A DNA stretch of 64,000 nucleotides from Bacteroidota bacterium (GCA_025363015.1 JANYEQ010000054.1:1-64000), one strand, 5' to 3'. Counted from the stretch's first letter, positions 1 to 11,524 are shown. Numbers and translations: made by a program. The notes: a model not told the origin generated them from the sequence alone.

Positions 1-279
1 ACCATAGCAATTTTGACACTCTTTGTTTCGTGTGAGTATAAACAACCTGGCAAAGAGTTTCCTAAAATCAGCGACCAGACTATTCAAACAATCAGCAAAG
101 TCGTTATTAACAAAATTTGCGCCAACACAAATTTACATTTAAATCACCCTCTATTAATCTCAAACTCTCTTTATCGTTTTCACTTAGCAAAAAACGCCAA
201 CAATGTTAGCGAAAAAAACCTTCTAAATTACTTAATGACAGACAAAGGTTTCTCGACACAATCCCTTTTACAAAAATAA
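1..279 (+). CDS. 5'-truncated small putative lipoprotein (frame open to window start; lipobox-like LFVSC)
   Basis: ORF frame continues upstream to base 1 (TIAILTLFVSCEYKQ...), with a hydrophobic stretch followed by Cys; the true start probably lies outside the window. Confidence 0.4.
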   Translation, partial: TIAILTLFVSCEYKQPGKEFPKISDQTIQTISKVVINKICANTNLHLNHPLLISNSLYRFHLAKNANNVSEKNLLNYLMTDKGFSTQSLLQK

Positions 280-457
280 GACTCTGCCTTCTTAGCTGCT
301 CAATAAAAACAAATTGCAACTAAGACTTTATTCAAATACTTGCGTTCGACTCCGACCAATTAAGAACCTTGAAACGATGCAAGAAAATTATTTAAAGCAT
401 AACAAATTTTATTTTGGTGGCTTTTTTGTTTACAATTATAATTTGTGTGGTATTACA

Positions 458-1492
458 CTAAGGCTTTTTAAATTTGTTACTAAGCACTAAACAACAATAA
501 GCAAGTCCACTAGAAATTAAAACAATAGCTAAAATGTATTTTAATAAATGCATTGGTAATAAAATGGTTTTATAAATTTGAGTAGCCATATTACCTATAA
601 TAAGCCATTGTATAACATATATTAGGGTTACATTTTTACCCAGCCATTTTAAATAATTTATAATACTATTATTATTGGTAATTAAATTAATTGTAAGATT
701 TAAAAAATAAACATAAAATGCTAAAAATACAATTACCCATAAAAAAAACAATATACCATGGTGGTAATAGGCTTGTAAATTAGATGAAATAGCCACAGCA
801 TATTTACCAGTAAATAATAATAAGCAAACAAATAACCCTGCAAAAAGTAATGTAGTTTTAGTGCGCATTAATGCTGTAACAGTATATTTTTGCTGTAGTT
901 GGTAAAATGCAAAACCTACCAAAGGGTATGCCAACCAAGGCAGTAAAGGGAAGTAAGACCAACTAGTACTTCCATAAAGTAAAGCCGAACTGTATTTTAA
1001 TATACTATTGGTAGGTATAGTATTTAAAAATAAATTGCCCAAAGCTGTCAAAATAACACTACTAATTAAAGTAAGCAGTACGTTTTTTTGTAATATATGT
1101 TTAAACACCGCTATTATGATAATGGCCATGCCAGCAAATTGTAAAATATCAATACCAAAAATGTAGGGCAATAAATTAATATGAAGTAAACCTTTATAAA
1201 CTTTAACTATTAAATTAAAATTTAAGGCTATGTTTAATACCATGCCTAAACAAAAAATGCTTAGTCCTCTTTTAATTAATTCAGTCGTTGTTTTATTTGT
1301 TGCTGCTAAAAAATAACCCATTAGCATTACAAATAATGGTGCTACTGGCGGGCCACCAGCAAAAAGTAATATTTTGCCTAAATAACTATTAAAAATTGTA
1401 TCGGTAGCAAACAACTCAATAATATGCACCTGAATCATTAATAAAACAGCAATTCCTTTTAACACATCTATAAATTGAAGCCTGTTTATCAT
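458..1492 (-). CDS. Multi-pass membrane protein, DUF1624/heparan-alpha-glucosaminide N-acetyltransferase-like acyltransferase
   Basis: N-term RLQFIDVLKGIAVLLMIQVH typical of DUF1624-type acyltransferases; many TM segments. Confidence 0.65.
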   Translation of the reverse strand: MINRLQFIDVLKGIAVLLMIQVHIIELFATDTIFNSYLGKILLFAGGPPVAPLFVMLMGYFLAATNKTTTELIKRGLSIFCLGMVLNIALNFNLIVKVYKGLLHINLLPYIFGIDILQFAGMAIIIIAVFKHILQKNVLLTLISSVILTALGNLFLNTIPTNSILKYSSALLYGSTSWSYFPLLPWLAYPLVGFAFYQLQQKYTVTALMRTKTTLLFAGLFVCLLLFTGKYAVAISSNLQAYYHHGILFFLWVIVFLAFYVYFLNLTINLITNNNSIINYLKWLGKNVTLIYVIQWLIIGNMATQIYKTILLPMHLLKYILAIVLISSGLAYCCLVLSNKFKKP

Positions 1493-1643
1493 TTTAAAAT
1501 GTAGCCTAAAGCCTGTTTAAATTTTATCTAATTTAATACATTTATAAAATATAGGCAATGCTGCTTCAACTACTAATTTTAATTAAAAATAATAGTAAAT
1601 AAAATTATTACCTTTAAACGTATTACCTTTATAATTATTTTAT

Positions 1644-2792
1644 ATGCCTTTTTCAACCTTTGGTTTATCTCCTTATTTATTAAAAACACTTGCCGAACAA
1701 GAGTATCAACAACCTACTCCTATTCAAGCTCAGGCCATTCCTGCCATTTTAAATAATAAAGATGTATTGGGCATAGCACAAACAGGTTCGGGTAAAACGG
1801 CAAGTTTTGTATTACCCATTTTACAAAAATTACAACATACTGCCGTTTCAAAAAACCGACATGTATCTGCTTTAATACTAGTTCCCACCCGCGAATTGGC
1901 CATTCAGGTAAACGACGTTTTTAATTTATTTGCCACTGCCTTACCACAAAAAATAAAAACATTAGCCGTGTATGGCGGTGTATCTATTAATCCACAAATG
2001 ATAAAACTACAGGGGGTAGAAGTTTTAGTGGCAACCCCCGGACGTTTATTAGAATTGGTTAGCGCAAAGGCCGTTCATTTATCCGACATACAAATTTTGG
2101 TGTTAGATGAAGCCGACAAAATGTTGAATTTAGGATTTAAAGAAGAAATGAATCAGATATTTTCTTTGCTTCCAAAAAAGCGTCAAAACTTATTATTTTC
2201 GGCTACCTTAAGCAATGATGTAACAAGCATTACCGCTATACTGTTAAGCCATCCTCTCATTATAAAAATTGAAGAAGATGATGAAACAAAAAAATTAGAC
2301 CTTATTAAACAATTGGCTTATTTTGTTTCGGACGAAAGAAAAGGCCCACTATTACGTTATTTAATTAAACACCAAGGCATGCAACAAGTTTTGGTATTTA
2401 CCTCGTCAGTTTTTAAAGCCGATGTAGTGGCCGATAAATTAAGAATTAATGATATTAAAGCCTTAGCCATCCATAGTAAAAAAAGCCAAGGCGCACGCGA
2501 AGAAGCCTTAAATAAATTTAAAGCGGGTAAGTTGCGCGTTTTAGTAGCAACAGATTTAATGGCACGTGGCATTGATATTAAATTTTTACCGCATGTAATT
2601 AATTATGAATTACCACGGTCGCCAAAAGATTATATTCACCGCATTGGGCGCACAGGTAGAGCGGAAGCAAGCGGCGAAGCCATTTCGTTAATTACACCCG
2701 AAGAGCAACATCATTTTAAAATAATTCAAAAAAAAATGGGTAAGTGGGTAACCATGATTGATAGTGTGGATTTAGATTTAAAAGGATATTAG
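1644..2792 (+). CDS. DEAD-box ATP-dependent RNA helicase (RhlE-like)
   Basis: Q-motif, AQTGSGKT, PTRELA, LDEADKML, SAT, HRIGRTGRA motifs. Confidence 0.95.
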   Translation: MPFSTFGLSPYLLKTLAEQEYQQPTPIQAQAIPAILNNKDVLGIAQTGSGKTASFVLPILQKLQHTAVSKNRHVSALILVPTRELAIQVNDVFNLFATALPQKIKTLAVYGGVSINPQMIKLQGVEVLVATPGRLLELVSAKAVHLSDIQILVLDEADKMLNLGFKEEMNQIFSLLPKKRQNLLFSATLSNDVTSITAILLSHPLIIKIEEDDETKKLDLIKQLAYFVSDERKGPLLRYLIKHQGMQQVLVFTSSVFKADVVADKLRINDIKALAIHSKKSQGAREEALNKFKAGKLRVLVATDLMARGIDIKFLPHVINYELPRSPKDYIHRIGRTGRAEASGEAISLITPEEQHHFKIIQKKMGKWVTMIDSVDLDLKGY

Positions 2793-2963
2793 AGTTATTT
2801 ATAAAGCGTAATCATTTTTTTATAAAACTGAATAACCAGCATTATTATGTATAAAAGATAAGATATTAACAAAAAAAACAACAACTTAATTATTTTAAAA
2901 TCTATTTTATTAAAAAATACGTAAGTACATAGTATTACTAATATTATAAACTTAAAAAAAATT

Positions 2964-3260
2964 ATGGAAAAAAATGTTGGATTATTGGCTCGCCTTGTAG
3001 CTAAACCTGGTAAAGAAAACGCAGTGGCCGATTTATTAAAAGGTGCCATATCACTTGCTAATGCTGAACACAATACCGTAACATGGTACGCTTTTCAATT
3101 AGATAGCAACACCTTTGGTATTTTTGATACTTTTCCGAACGAAGCTGGTCGCCAAGCACATTTAAGCGGACCTATTGCTGCGGCCTTAATGGCACATGCC
3201 GATGAATTGTTATCAGAAGCACCAGACATTAAAATGACTACTGTTTTAGCTTCAAAATAA
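2964..3260 (+). CDS. Antibiotic biosynthesis monooxygenase (ABM)-domain protein
   Basis: Short ferredoxin-like ABM protein: LLARLVAKPGKENAVADLL...TWYAFQLDSNTFGIFDTFPNEAGRQAHLSG. Confidence 0.8.
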   Translation: MEKNVGLLARLVAKPGKENAVADLLKGAISLANAEHNTVTWYAFQLDSNTFGIFDTFPNEAGRQAHLSGPIAAALMAHADELLSEAPDIKMTTVLASK

Positions 3261-3282
3261 TACTAAATAGGTATTAAAAAAT

Positions 3283-3313
3283 AAAAAGAGGCACAAAATA
3301 CGTGCCTCTTTTT
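3283..3313. terminator. Bidirectional intrinsic terminator between convergent genes
   Basis: AAAAAGAGGCAC-N7-GTGCCTCTTTTT perfect 12-bp stem with A/T tracts on both sides. Confidence 0.9.
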
Positions 3314-3333
3314 TTATAGTATTAATTATTCAA

Positions 3334-4977
3334 TTACTTTTTATTTAAAACCTCAATTGCTTTATTGATGGCATTATCGTTTTTATCTAAAATAGGATAA
3401 TACGCATCTTTATCAAATAAATTGCGCCCTATTAGCGCCCTAAGTAATTCGGCAAAACCTTTTTCGTTAGGGGATAACACAATACTTGTAACTTTTTTAG
3501 ATAGTAAATAGCTTTTAAACGCTTCCATTTCTTTGCTAGTAATTTTATAATTACTTACAAATGAAGCGGCTGTTTTATATTCGTTTAAAAACTTTATTCT
3601 ATTATTATCGGTAAACTCAAATGCAAAGGTATTTAACACCCCGCTGTAATATAATTTATTTACTATTGAACTATACTTTAAAGTATCTAAGGGTATAAAC
3701 ACGTCGGGTACAATGCCACCACCACCATACACTATTTTACCCGCTGGGGTAGTGTATTTTTTTGTTTTGTCAAACTTAATACTATCGGCATTATACAATT
3801 CGCCACTTTGATAACGTTCGTATTCTTCGTTATAATACTCTTCTAAATTTTTAGTGTAAGGCTTTTGTATGCAACGCCCTGTTGGCGTATAATACCGTGC
3901 AATGGTTAGCCTAACAGCCGAACCATCGGGCAAGTTAATTTGATCTTGTACCAAGCCTTTACCAAAACTTCTTCTACCAATAATAGTTGCTCTATCATTA
4001 TCTTGCAATGCACCAGCCACAATTTCGCTGGCACTCGCACTACCCTCATCTATTAGCACTACTAATTGGTTATTTTCAAACCCGCCTTTACTGGTTGCAT
4101 TGTATATTTTTTTGGGATGCGTTCGCCCCTGTGTATAAACAATTTGTAAGCCATTCATTAAAAATTCGTCGGCTAAATCAACTGCTATTTTTAAAAAGCC
4201 GCCGCCATTGCCTCTTAAATCTAAAATTAATTTATTCATGCCTTTTGCACTTAATTCGTTAAAAGCTTTTATATACTCGTCGTAAGTTGTTTCGGCAAAA
4301 CGGCTAATTTTTATATAACCAATGTGTGGGCTAACAATATAGGCAACATCAATACTAAATAAAGGAATTTTACCGCGTTCAATCGTAAATTCTAGAGGTT
4401 TTTTAACGCCAGTACGAATAATAGTAATATTTACACTGGTGCCACTTTTACCACGTAATTGATTAAAAATTTGTTTATTGCTAATTTTTTTTCCTACAAT
4501 TAATACATTATTTACTTTAATTACTTTATCGCCAGTTTTTATGCCTAATTTTTCAGAAGGTCCGCCAACAATAGGATTTAGTACACGCATGGTATCGTTT
4601 ATAATATTAAACTCTACTCCTATTCCATCAAAATTTCCTTCTAAAGGTTCGTTTACAACGCTAAAATCTGCAGCAGGAATAAAATCGCTATGAGGGTCTA
4701 AACTCTTCATTAACGAGGTTATGGTTTTGTTTTCTAATTGCGTGCGATTAACGGTATCTACATACTGCATTTCAATATACTCCAACAAATTATTTATTTT
4801 ACTTGTAGATGGTTGCTGACTATATTGAGGGTTTAAAAATGTATTTGAACCATTAAATGTTAAATAATACCCTACGCCCACACCAAGCGTCAATACCAAA
4901 GCAAAATATAATGGCATAAAAGGATTGTATTTTTTTTTAGGTTCGGGATTAAAATTATCGTTAGAAGAATTTATCAC
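3334..4977 (-). CDS. S41 family C-terminal processing peptidase (PDZ domain); GTG start as tracked
   Basis: N-term TM, PDZ, LRGNGGG and DEGSASASEIVAGALQD...GRRSFGKGLVQ catalytic motifs. Confidence 0.92.
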   Translation of the reverse strand: MINSSNDNFNPEPKKKYNPFMPLYFALVLTLGVGVGYYLTFNGSNTFLNPQYSQQPSTSKINNLLEYIEMQYVDTVNRTQLENKTITSLMKSLDPHSDFIPAADFSVVNEPLEGNFDGIGVEFNIINDTMRVLNPIVGGPSEKLGIKTGDKVIKVNNVLIVGKKISNKQIFNQLRGKSGTSVNITIIRTGVKKPLEFTIERGKIPLFSIDVAYIVSPHIGYIKISRFAETTYDEYIKAFNELSAKGMNKLILDLRGNGGGFLKIAVDLADEFLMNGLQIVYTQGRTHPKKIYNATSKGGFENNQLVVLIDEGSASASEIVAGALQDNDRATIIGRRSFGKGLVQDQINLPDGSAVRLTIARYYTPTGRCIQKPYTKNLEEYYNEEYERYQSGELYNADSIKFDKTKKYTTPAGKIVYGGGGIVPDVFIPLDTLKYSSIVNKLYYSGVLNTFAFEFTDNNRIKFLNEYKTAASFVSNYKITSKEMEAFKSYLLSKKVTSIVLSPNEKGFAELLRALIGRNLFDKDAYYPILDKNDNAINKAIEVLNKK

Positions 4978-5001
4978 AGTATATTTTTGTAAATTTGAAT
5001 T

Positions 5002-5460
5002 ATGAACGGTAAAGTTAATTATTTAATAGCATTTTGTTTAGTAATTTTTTGTGCGTTAACAATTAATGTAGGCTGTAAAAAAAAGACACAAGCACAAAAT
5101 CCAGCAAATAACCCTGTACCAAATGTAGCGGTTAATATTACGCTTTATCCTAACGACCCTTCAAATTTTAAAATACAAACTATTGGTGGCTGGTTGTATT
5201 ATCCTGGTGGAATAAACGGTGTAATTATTTATCGCAAATCGCAACAAGAGTTTGTGGCACTTGAGCGCACATCCAGTCAATTACCCAATAATACTAATGC
5301 AAAAGCAATGGTACAAAACGATAATTTTACCTGTAAGGATACCATTAGCGGCAGTAAATGGCAAATAATAGATGGCACAATTACACAAGGCCCAGCCACA
5401 TGGCCATTACGCGTTTACGGCACCAGTTATGATGGTAACGTACTTAAAATTGTAAACTAA
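5002..5460 (+). CDS. Putative small lipoprotein
   Basis: Signal peptide with Cys (ALTINVGCKKK); no recognised domain apart from weak Rieske-like character (not asserted). Confidence 0.65.
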   Translation: MNGKVNYLIAFCLVIFCALTINVGCKKKTQAQNPANNPVPNVAVNITLYPNDPSNFKIQTIGGWLYYPGGINGVIIYRKSQQEFVALERTSSQLPNNTNAKAMVQNDNFTCKDTISGSKWQIIDGTITQGPATWPLRVYGTSYDGNVLKIVN

Positions 5461-5477
5461 TTTATTTTAAACTTAAT

Positions 5478-6479
5478 TTATAATAACTCTTTTACGGTAT
5501 TAATTTTAGCAATTAAATTTTCCGATTCCATAAAATTTAAGGTTTGTTGCCCATCACTATAAGCTTCTTCAGGCTTTTCGTGTACTTCGTAAATAACGCC
5601 ATCAGCCCCTGCAAATAATGATGCTAAGGCAATTTTTGGAACATATTCTCTAATACCAATACCGTGAGACGGATCGGCAATAACAGGTAAATGCGATTTA
5701 TCTTTTAATACTTGTATTGCATTTATATCAAAGGTATTTCTATAAATTGTTTCAAAAGTTCTAATTCCACGTTCGCAAATCATGAGGCGCTCGTTACCTT
5801 TACTAAAAATATATTCGGCCGAATGTAATAATTCTTCAATAGTACCACTTACACCGCGTTTAATTAATACAGGTTTATCAATTTCGCCCAAGGCATCTAA
5901 TAAATTATAATTTTGTGAATTACGCGCACCTACCTGAAATATATCCACGTAATCAATCATTTCGTGTATTTGCGATACTTGCATGACTTCGGTTATTATT
6001 TTAATATTATTTTTTTTGCATTGCTGATGCATCATTTTTAATCCATCAATGCCTAAACCACGAAAAGCGTATGGCGAGCTACGTGGTTTAAAAACACCAC
6101 CGCGCATAATGTGAATATTATTTTTTACTAAATGCTCAACTATTTTGCTTACTTGTTCCTCACTTTCAATAGAACAAGGGCCTGCCATCATTGTTGGTGT
6201 GCCGTTACCAATAATAATATTATTACCTAAATCTATTTTTGTATAGTCGGTTTTCCATTTACGACTCACCAGTTTATAACTATCAGATACTCGATGTATA
6301 TCTTTAATACCTTTTAAATGCCCAATATTTCTTATATCAATATCGACTTTACCAATGCATATTAAATAGTTTTCAAACTGTGTATTAACTTTAGTTACCG
6401 AATATTTTTGTGCTTCAAGTGTTTGATAAATAATTTTAATATCAGCACTACTAATATTTTTTTGCAATTGAATAATCAT
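5478..6479 (-). CDS. aroF: 3-deoxy-7-phosphoheptulonate (DAHP) synthase, type I-beta with N-terminal ferredoxin-like regulatory domain
   Basis: MAGPCSIESEEQ, GGVFKPRSSPYAFRG, QVGARNSQN, DPSHGIG motifs; last gene of trp operon. Confidence 0.9.
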   Translation of the reverse strand: MIIQLQKNISSADIKIIYQTLEAQKYSVTKVNTQFENYLICIGKVDIDIRNIGHLKGIKDIHRVSDSYKLVSRKWKTDYTKIDLGNNIIIGNGTPTMMAGPCSIESEEQVSKIVEHLVKNNIHIMRGGVFKPRSSPYAFRGLGIDGLKMMHQQCKKNNIKIITEVMQVSQIHEMIDYVDIFQVGARNSQNYNLLDALGEIDKPVLIKRGVSGTIEELLHSAEYIFSKGNERLMICERGIRTFETIYRNTFDINAIQVLKDKSHLPVIADPSHGIGIREYVPKIALASLFAGADGVIYEVHEKPEEAYSDGQQTLNFMESENLIAKINTVKELL

Positions 6480-6485
6480 ACTTTT

Positions 6486-7262
6486 TTAGTTTTTTATGGT
6501 TGAAATAAATTGTGAAATATCTTTTTCGAAATTTGTTGAATGACCTACTAACGTTATAAACGACGAGCCTATTATGGCACCGTTTACTAATTTACACGCA
6601 GCATCAAATTCGGGTTTACCTTTAATACCAAAACCCATAAGCAATGGATTTTTTAAATGTAGATTTTTAATATCTTCTACCTTTTGTACTAAGGTTGTTG
6701 GTAACTCTTTACCAGAGCCTGTTGTAGAGTTTGATGATACTAAATAAATAAAACCTTTACTCTGTTCGTCAATTACTTTTATGCGCTGTGCCGACGTATT
6801 AGGGCTAATTAAAAACACAACATGAATATTGTATTTTTGAGCATACACTTTATGAACGCTATTGTATTCTTCTAAAGGTAAATCGGGTAATATAAGCCCA
6901 TCAATCCCCACTTCGTTACATTTTTGGTAAAAGGTTTCAATACCAAATTGTAACACCGTATTAATATATCCCATTAATAATACTGGCATTTGCGTTACAC
7001 TACGAAGGTTTTTTAGTTGTTCAAAAATATTTTTTAAGGTAACACCGTTTTCTAATGCAACTTGGCTACTTTGCTGTATAATAGGTCCATCGGCTAAAGG
7101 ATCAGAATACGGAATACCAATTTCTATTAAATCAACTTTACAAGCATCTAATTGTTTTATGATAGCCAATGTATCATCATGTTTAGGATAACCAGCTGTT
7201 AAAAAAATAGAAAGTATATTTTTGTTTTTTTGTTTAAATAAATTATCAATTCTATTTTGCAT
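6486..7262 (-). CDS. trpA: Tryptophan synthase alpha chain
   Basis: [18 protein letters not shown] and LLMGFGI motifs; trp operon context. Confidence 0.96.
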   Translation of the reverse strand: MQNRIDNLFKQKNKNILSIFLTAGYPKHDDTLAIIKQLDACKVDLIEIGIPYSDPLADGPIIQQSSQVALENGVTLKNIFEQLKNLRSVTQMPVLLMGYINTVLQFGIETFYQKCNEVGIDGLILPDLPLEEYNSVHKVYAQKYNIHVVFLISPNTSAQRIKVIDEQSKGFIYLVSSNSTTGSGKELPTTLVQKVEDIKNLHLKNPLLMGFGIKGKPEFDAACKLVNGAIIGSSFITLVGHSTNFEKDISQFISTIKN

Positions 7263-8463
7263 GGGTATGTGTGTCTAAATAGTTAATGTATGTTGTTAAA
7301 TCTTTGTCGCCACGCCCCGATAGATTTAATACAACCGTATCGCTTGGCTTAAAGTTTATTTGAGATAGAGCTGCTAAGGCATGAGCACTTTCTAAGGCAG
7401 GAATAATACCTTCTTTTTGAGTAAGATTAATCACTGCATGCATGGCTTCATCATCGGTAACACTTAAATAGTTTGCACGTTTGGTTTCAAATAAATAAGC
7501 GTGTACAGGTCCTACACCGGGGTAATCTAATCCCGCCGAAATACTATATGGCTCGGTAATTTGTCCGTCATTGGTTTGCATTAAATAGGTTTTACTACCA
7601 TGTATAATGCCAGGTGTACCAACGGTTAGCGTAGCAGCCGTGTGTCCAGAATGAATACCTTTACCCGATGCCTCAACACCAATTAACTGTACCTCTAAAT
7701 CATTTAAAAAATGGTAAAATGCACCAGCAGCATTGCTCCCACCACCAACACAGGCAATTACATAATCAGGATTTTGTTTACCAACACAACTTAGTAATTG
7801 TGTTTTTATTTCGGCGCTAATAACCGATTGAAAACGTGCGACCATATCTGGGTAAGGATGTGGACCAACTACGGAGCCTATAATATAGTGTGTATCCTCT
7901 GCATGATTAATCCAATCTCTAATGGCTTCGTTGGTAGCATCTTTTAATGTTTTAGTACCCGATGTTACGGATACTACTTTTGCTCCCAACATTTTCATTC
8001 GGGCAACATTGGGTGCTTGGCGCTCAATATCGGCTTGCCCCATATATACAATACACTCTAAACCCATTAATGCGCAAACTGTTGCGGTAGCTACACCATG
8101 CTGGCCAGCACCAGTTTCGGCAATAATACGTTTTTTACCTAAACGATTGGCTAATAAAATTTGACCTATTGCATTATTAATTTTATGTGCACCTGTATGA
8201 TTTAAATCTTCGCGTTTTAAATAAATAGTAGTGTTAAATTGCTTAGATAAATTTTTTGCTAAATATAAAGGTGTTGGCCGACCTACATAATTTTTTAATA
8301 AATCATCAAACTCTGTTTTAAACGATTGACTATTCATAATCGTTAAGTAGTTATTTTTTAATTCCTCAACATTATTAAATAATATTTCGGGAATGTAAGC
8401 TCCGCCAAACTGGCCATAATAGCCAAATTCATTTACATTAAATTGATTTTTAGTTGCTGTCAT
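7252..8463 (-). CDS. trpB: Tryptophan synthase beta chain
   Basis: [35 protein letters not shown] motifs. Confidence 0.98.
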   Translation of the reverse strand: MTATKNQFNVNEFGYYGQFGGAYIPEILFNNVEELKNNYLTIMNSQSFKTEFDDLLKNYVGRPTPLYLAKNLSKQFNTTIYLKREDLNHTGAHKINNAIGQILLANRLGKKRIIAETGAGQHGVATATVCALMGLECIVYMGQADIERQAPNVARMKMLGAKVVSVTSGTKTLKDATNEAIRDWINHAEDTHYIIGSVVGPHPYPDMVARFQSVISAEIKTQLLSCVGKQNPDYVIACVGGGSNAAGAFYHFLNDLEVQLIGVEASGKGIHSGHTAATLTVGTPGIIHGSKTYLMQTNDGQITEPYSISAGLDYPGVGPVHAYLFETKRANYLSVTDDEAMHAVINLTQKEGIIPALESAHALAALSQINFKPSDTVVLNLSGRGDKDLTTYINYLDTHTHAK

Positions 8464-9082
8464 TGTTAGTTAAGGTTGATATAAATGTTTTTATTTTTTC
8501 TGAATCTTTTAATGCGGCATTAATTTCAAATTTTGAATTAATATCAATACCAAATAATTGTGGGTGATGAAACTGTTTTATTTTATCGATAGACTGTTCA
8601 TCAATACCACCACTTAAAAAAAAAGGTGTTTGTAATTGATAATGTTTTAAAATATCCCAATTAAATTGTTGTCCACTACCCCCAAATGCTTTGGTATCAT
8701 TATCAAACAAAAAATAATCAACATAAGGTATATATTTTTGTATATCCTTAAAATTAAACGTATCGTTAATTCTAAAAGCTTTAATAACTTTTGCGTAGGG
8801 TTTTAACTCTTCACACATAACTTCAGTTTCATCGCCATGAAGTTGCACAACATCTAAATTATAATTTGCTACAATATTTTGTATGGAATTGATCGGTTCG
8901 TTAACAAACACACCCACTTTTTTAATATGTTTTGGAAGAGTTTTTATAAAATCAAAATCTAAAACATCATCAACATAGCGTAGGGATTTTTTATAAAAAA
9001 TAAAACCCATATAATTAATAGGCAACAGACTAAGTTGCTTAATATTATCTTGGTATTTTAATCCGCACACTTTAATTTTCAT
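8450..9082 (-). CDS. trpF: Phosphoribosylanthranilate isomerase
   Basis: [26 protein letters not shown] motifs; operon context. Confidence 0.95.
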   Translation of the reverse strand: MKIKVCGLKYQDNIKQLSLLPINYMGFIFYKKSLRYVDDVLDFDFIKTLPKHIKKVGVFVNEPINSIQNIVANYNLDVVQLHGDETEVMCEELKPYAKVIKAFRINDTFNFKDIQKYIPYVDYFLFDNDTKAFGGSGQQFNWDILKHYQLQTPFFLSGGIDEQSIDKIKQFHHPQLFGIDINSKFEINAALKDSEKIKTFISTLTNNDSN

Positions 9083-9089
9083 ATTTATT

Positions 9090-9887
9090 TTAGTTTACGC
9101 TTTGTAAATTTAATTGTTTAATAAACGCTTTACAGGCCAAATCGGGCTGCGGGTGTTTCATGAAATTACTACCAATTAAAAAGCCATTGTAGCCATGTGA
9201 TTTTAGTTTAATAATTGTATCAATATCTTCAATACCACTTTCAGAAACTTTTACAATATGTTTGGGTAATAACGTACTCATGATTATTGATTGATTAATA
9301 TCAAGTTTCATCGTATTTAAATTACGATTATTAACGCCTACCACATTAACTCTATCATATACTTTATCTAGTTCCTCTGGGCCGTGCAATTCTAAAAGCA
9401 CTTCCATACCTAATGAGTGTGCCATATCTGTAAACTGCACAATTTTAGCTTGTGTTAAAATTGCAGCTATTAATAAAATAGCATCGGCACCTATTGATTT
9501 TGCTTCAGTAATTTGATATTCATCAATAATAAAATCTTTACGTAAAATGGGGCAAAAATTAAATTTACGAGCCGTTGTTAAGTCTTCGCTCGAACCACCA
9601 AAAAAAGTTTTATCGGTTAATATGGATAAAGCACTTGCACCAGCTTGCATATAACCAATAGATATTTTTTCGACATTGGCATATTTATTAATTATACCAA
9701 GCGACGGTGATTGTTTTTTTATTTCAGCAATAATACCATTTTTATCTGGGCGTAATAAATATTTAGATAATGAAACTGATTGCGCTTTAAAATAAATGCT
9801 ACGTTCTAGTAATGGCTGTGGGTATAAAGCTTTACGTTCTTTTACTTCAATAATTTTATGCTCAACGATATTAGTTAATGTTTTCAT
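9090..9887 (-). CDS. trpC: Indole-3-glycerol-phosphate synthase
   Basis: IAEIKKQSPS, LRKDFIIDEYQI, GVNNRNL, SESGI motifs. Confidence 0.97.
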   Translation of the reverse strand: MKTLTNIVEHKIIEVKERKALYPQPLLERSIYFKAQSVSLSKYLLRPDKNGIIAEIKKQSPSLGIINKYANVEKISIGYMQAGASALSILTDKTFFGGSSEDLTTARKFNFCPILRKDFIIDEYQITEAKSIGADAILLIAAILTQAKIVQFTDMAHSLGMEVLLELHGPEELDKVYDRVNVVGVNNRNLNTMKLDINQSIIMSTLLPKHIVKVSESGIEDIDTIIKLKSHGYNGFLIGSNFMKHPQPDLACKAFIKQLNLQSVN

Positions 9888-9905
9888 TTTTTAGTTTAAT
9901 TTAGT

Positions 9906-10889
9906 TTAAGATACAAGTTGTTTAAATAATAAATACGTTTTTTTCGATTCAATGGTTTCTTTACAAATAGCTATACACTCTATAACACTTAGTTTAGGAC
10001 TAACGCAATTCATTGCAAAAGCACTATTAACAAGCACTACATTTTTTTGTTCGTTGGTACATTCGTTTTTTAATACATTTAAAAATATATCAGCAGCATC
10101 TTTAATGGTTTCTCCACCCGAAATACTTTGTTGGTTTTGTAATTTAAAACCTAAATCAATAGGTTCTATCGTTTTTTCATAAGTAGATGAAATACACTTA
10201 AATGTGGTAGTTAAACTTATTTCGTCATAGCCATCTAAGGTATGTACTAATGTATAATTTGAATTATTTTGTTGTAAAATATAATGGTACAAACGCGCAA
10301 TATCTAAACCATATACCCCCACATAACGGTGGCTTACACGAGCCGGATTTACCAATGGTCCCAGCATATTAAACAACGTTCGTACACCTAGTTCTTTACG
10401 CTGAGTAGCCACAATTTTTAATGCTGGATGAAACAACGGCGCGTGCATAAAACAAATATTGTGCTTATCTAATTCTTTATTTAAATCGTTTGAATTATTT
10501 TTAAACTGATAGCCCAAGTAATTTAAAATATCGCTTGAACCTGATACAGACGATGAACCATAGTTACCATGTTTGGCTACAGTTATGCCTGATGCCGCTA
10601 ATACTAAGGCCGATAAGGTAGATATATTAAAAGTGTTTTTTTGATCGCCACCCGTACCACACACATCAATTGCATTACGTTCAATAGTTACTGGCACACA
10701 TACATCTAATAAGGCGTTTTTAAATCCGTTTAATTCGTTAGCTGTAATAGGGCGAGCGATATAAAAAGTCATAATGGCACTCATTTGCGAAGCATTAAGT
10801 TTACCTTCACAAATATTTTGAAACAGCTGATAAGCCTCTGTTTCAGATAAGTTATGCCCATGACATAATTTTTCAAATGTTGTTTTCAT
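9906..10889 (-). CDS. trpD: Anthranilate phosphoribosyltransferase
   Basis: DVCGTGGDQKNTFNIST, AKHGNYGSSSVSGSSD, RTLFNMLGPLVNPA motifs. Confidence 0.97.
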   Translation of the reverse strand: MKTTFEKLCHGHNLSETEAYQLFQNICEGKLNASQMSAIMTFYIARPITANELNGFKNALLDVCVPVTIERNAIDVCGTGGDQKNTFNISTLSALVLAASGITVAKHGNYGSSSVSGSSDILNYLGYQFKNNSNDLNKELDKHNICFMHAPLFHPALKIVATQRKELGVRTLFNMLGPLVNPARVSHRYVGVYGLDIARLYHYILQQNNSNYTLVHTLDGYDEISLTTTFKCISSTYEKTIEPIDLGFKLQNQQSISGGETIKDAADIFLNVLKNECTNEQKNVVLVNSAFAMNCVSPKLSVIECIAICKETIESKKTYLLFKQLVS

Positions 10890-10952
10890 CTTTATTATAA
10901 TTTATTTTTTCAATCTATATCGCCGGTGCAACGTATCACTATCTATTTATAA

Positions 10953-11522
10953 TTAAGATTCAATCCAATTTTTAATCATCACTTCTCCATATTCCGAAAG
11001 TATAGATTCGGGATGAAATTGCACCCCTCTTACATCAAAACTAGTATGTTGTAACGACATAATATTTTTTTCTGCATCAATAGATGTAATTTTTAAGCTA
11101 TTTGGTAATTGTAAATTATTTACTACCCAAGAGTGATAGCGCCCAACGGTAAAGGAAGTAGGACAATTTGCAAACACAACATCTTGTTTTACAACGGTTA
11201 TAGGTGTTGCAATACCATGGTAAACGGTTTCTAAATTTTTAAGAGTAGCCCCATAAGCCTCGCCAATGGCCTGTAAGCCTAAGCAAACACCCAATATACT
11301 TTTTGTAGCGCCATACTGTTTTATTAATTGGGGCATAATGCCTGCATCTTTTGGCAAACCTGGTCCAGGTGATAATAAAATTTTATCAAAACGATTAACG
11401 TCTTCTACTAAAATTTTATCGTTGCGTATTACTTCAAATTCTATATCGCTTACTTTTTCAATTAAATGAACTAAGTTGTAAGTAAAACTATCGTAATTAT
11501 CTAATACTAATAATTTTTTCAT
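10953..11522 (-). CDS. trpG: Anthranilate synthase component II (glutamine amidotransferase)
   Basis: LDNYDSFTYNLVH, GVCLGLQAIGE, GVQFHPES motifs. Confidence 0.96.
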   Translation of the reverse strand: MKKLLVLDNYDSFTYNLVHLIEKVSDIEFEVIRNDKILVEDVNRFDKILLSPGPGLPKDAGIMPQLIKQYGATKSILGVCLGLQAIGEAYGATLKNLETVYHGIATPITVVKQDVVFANCPTSFTVGRYHSWVVNNLQLPNSLKITSIDAEKNIMSLQHTSFDVRGVQFHPESILSEYGEVMIKNWIES

Positions 11523-11524
11523 TT

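Noticed and set aside
2795-3073. 92-aa minus-strand ORF
   Set aside because: Overlaps the ABM-domain gene antisense and runs through AT-rich intergenic DNA; no support as protein.
7922-8164. Antisense ORFs inside well-identified genes (e.g. 7922..8164, 18898..19233, 34844..35263, 35282..35530, 49105..49434)
   Set aside because: Fully antisense to conserved CDSs with strong family motifs; expected by-products of codon bias.
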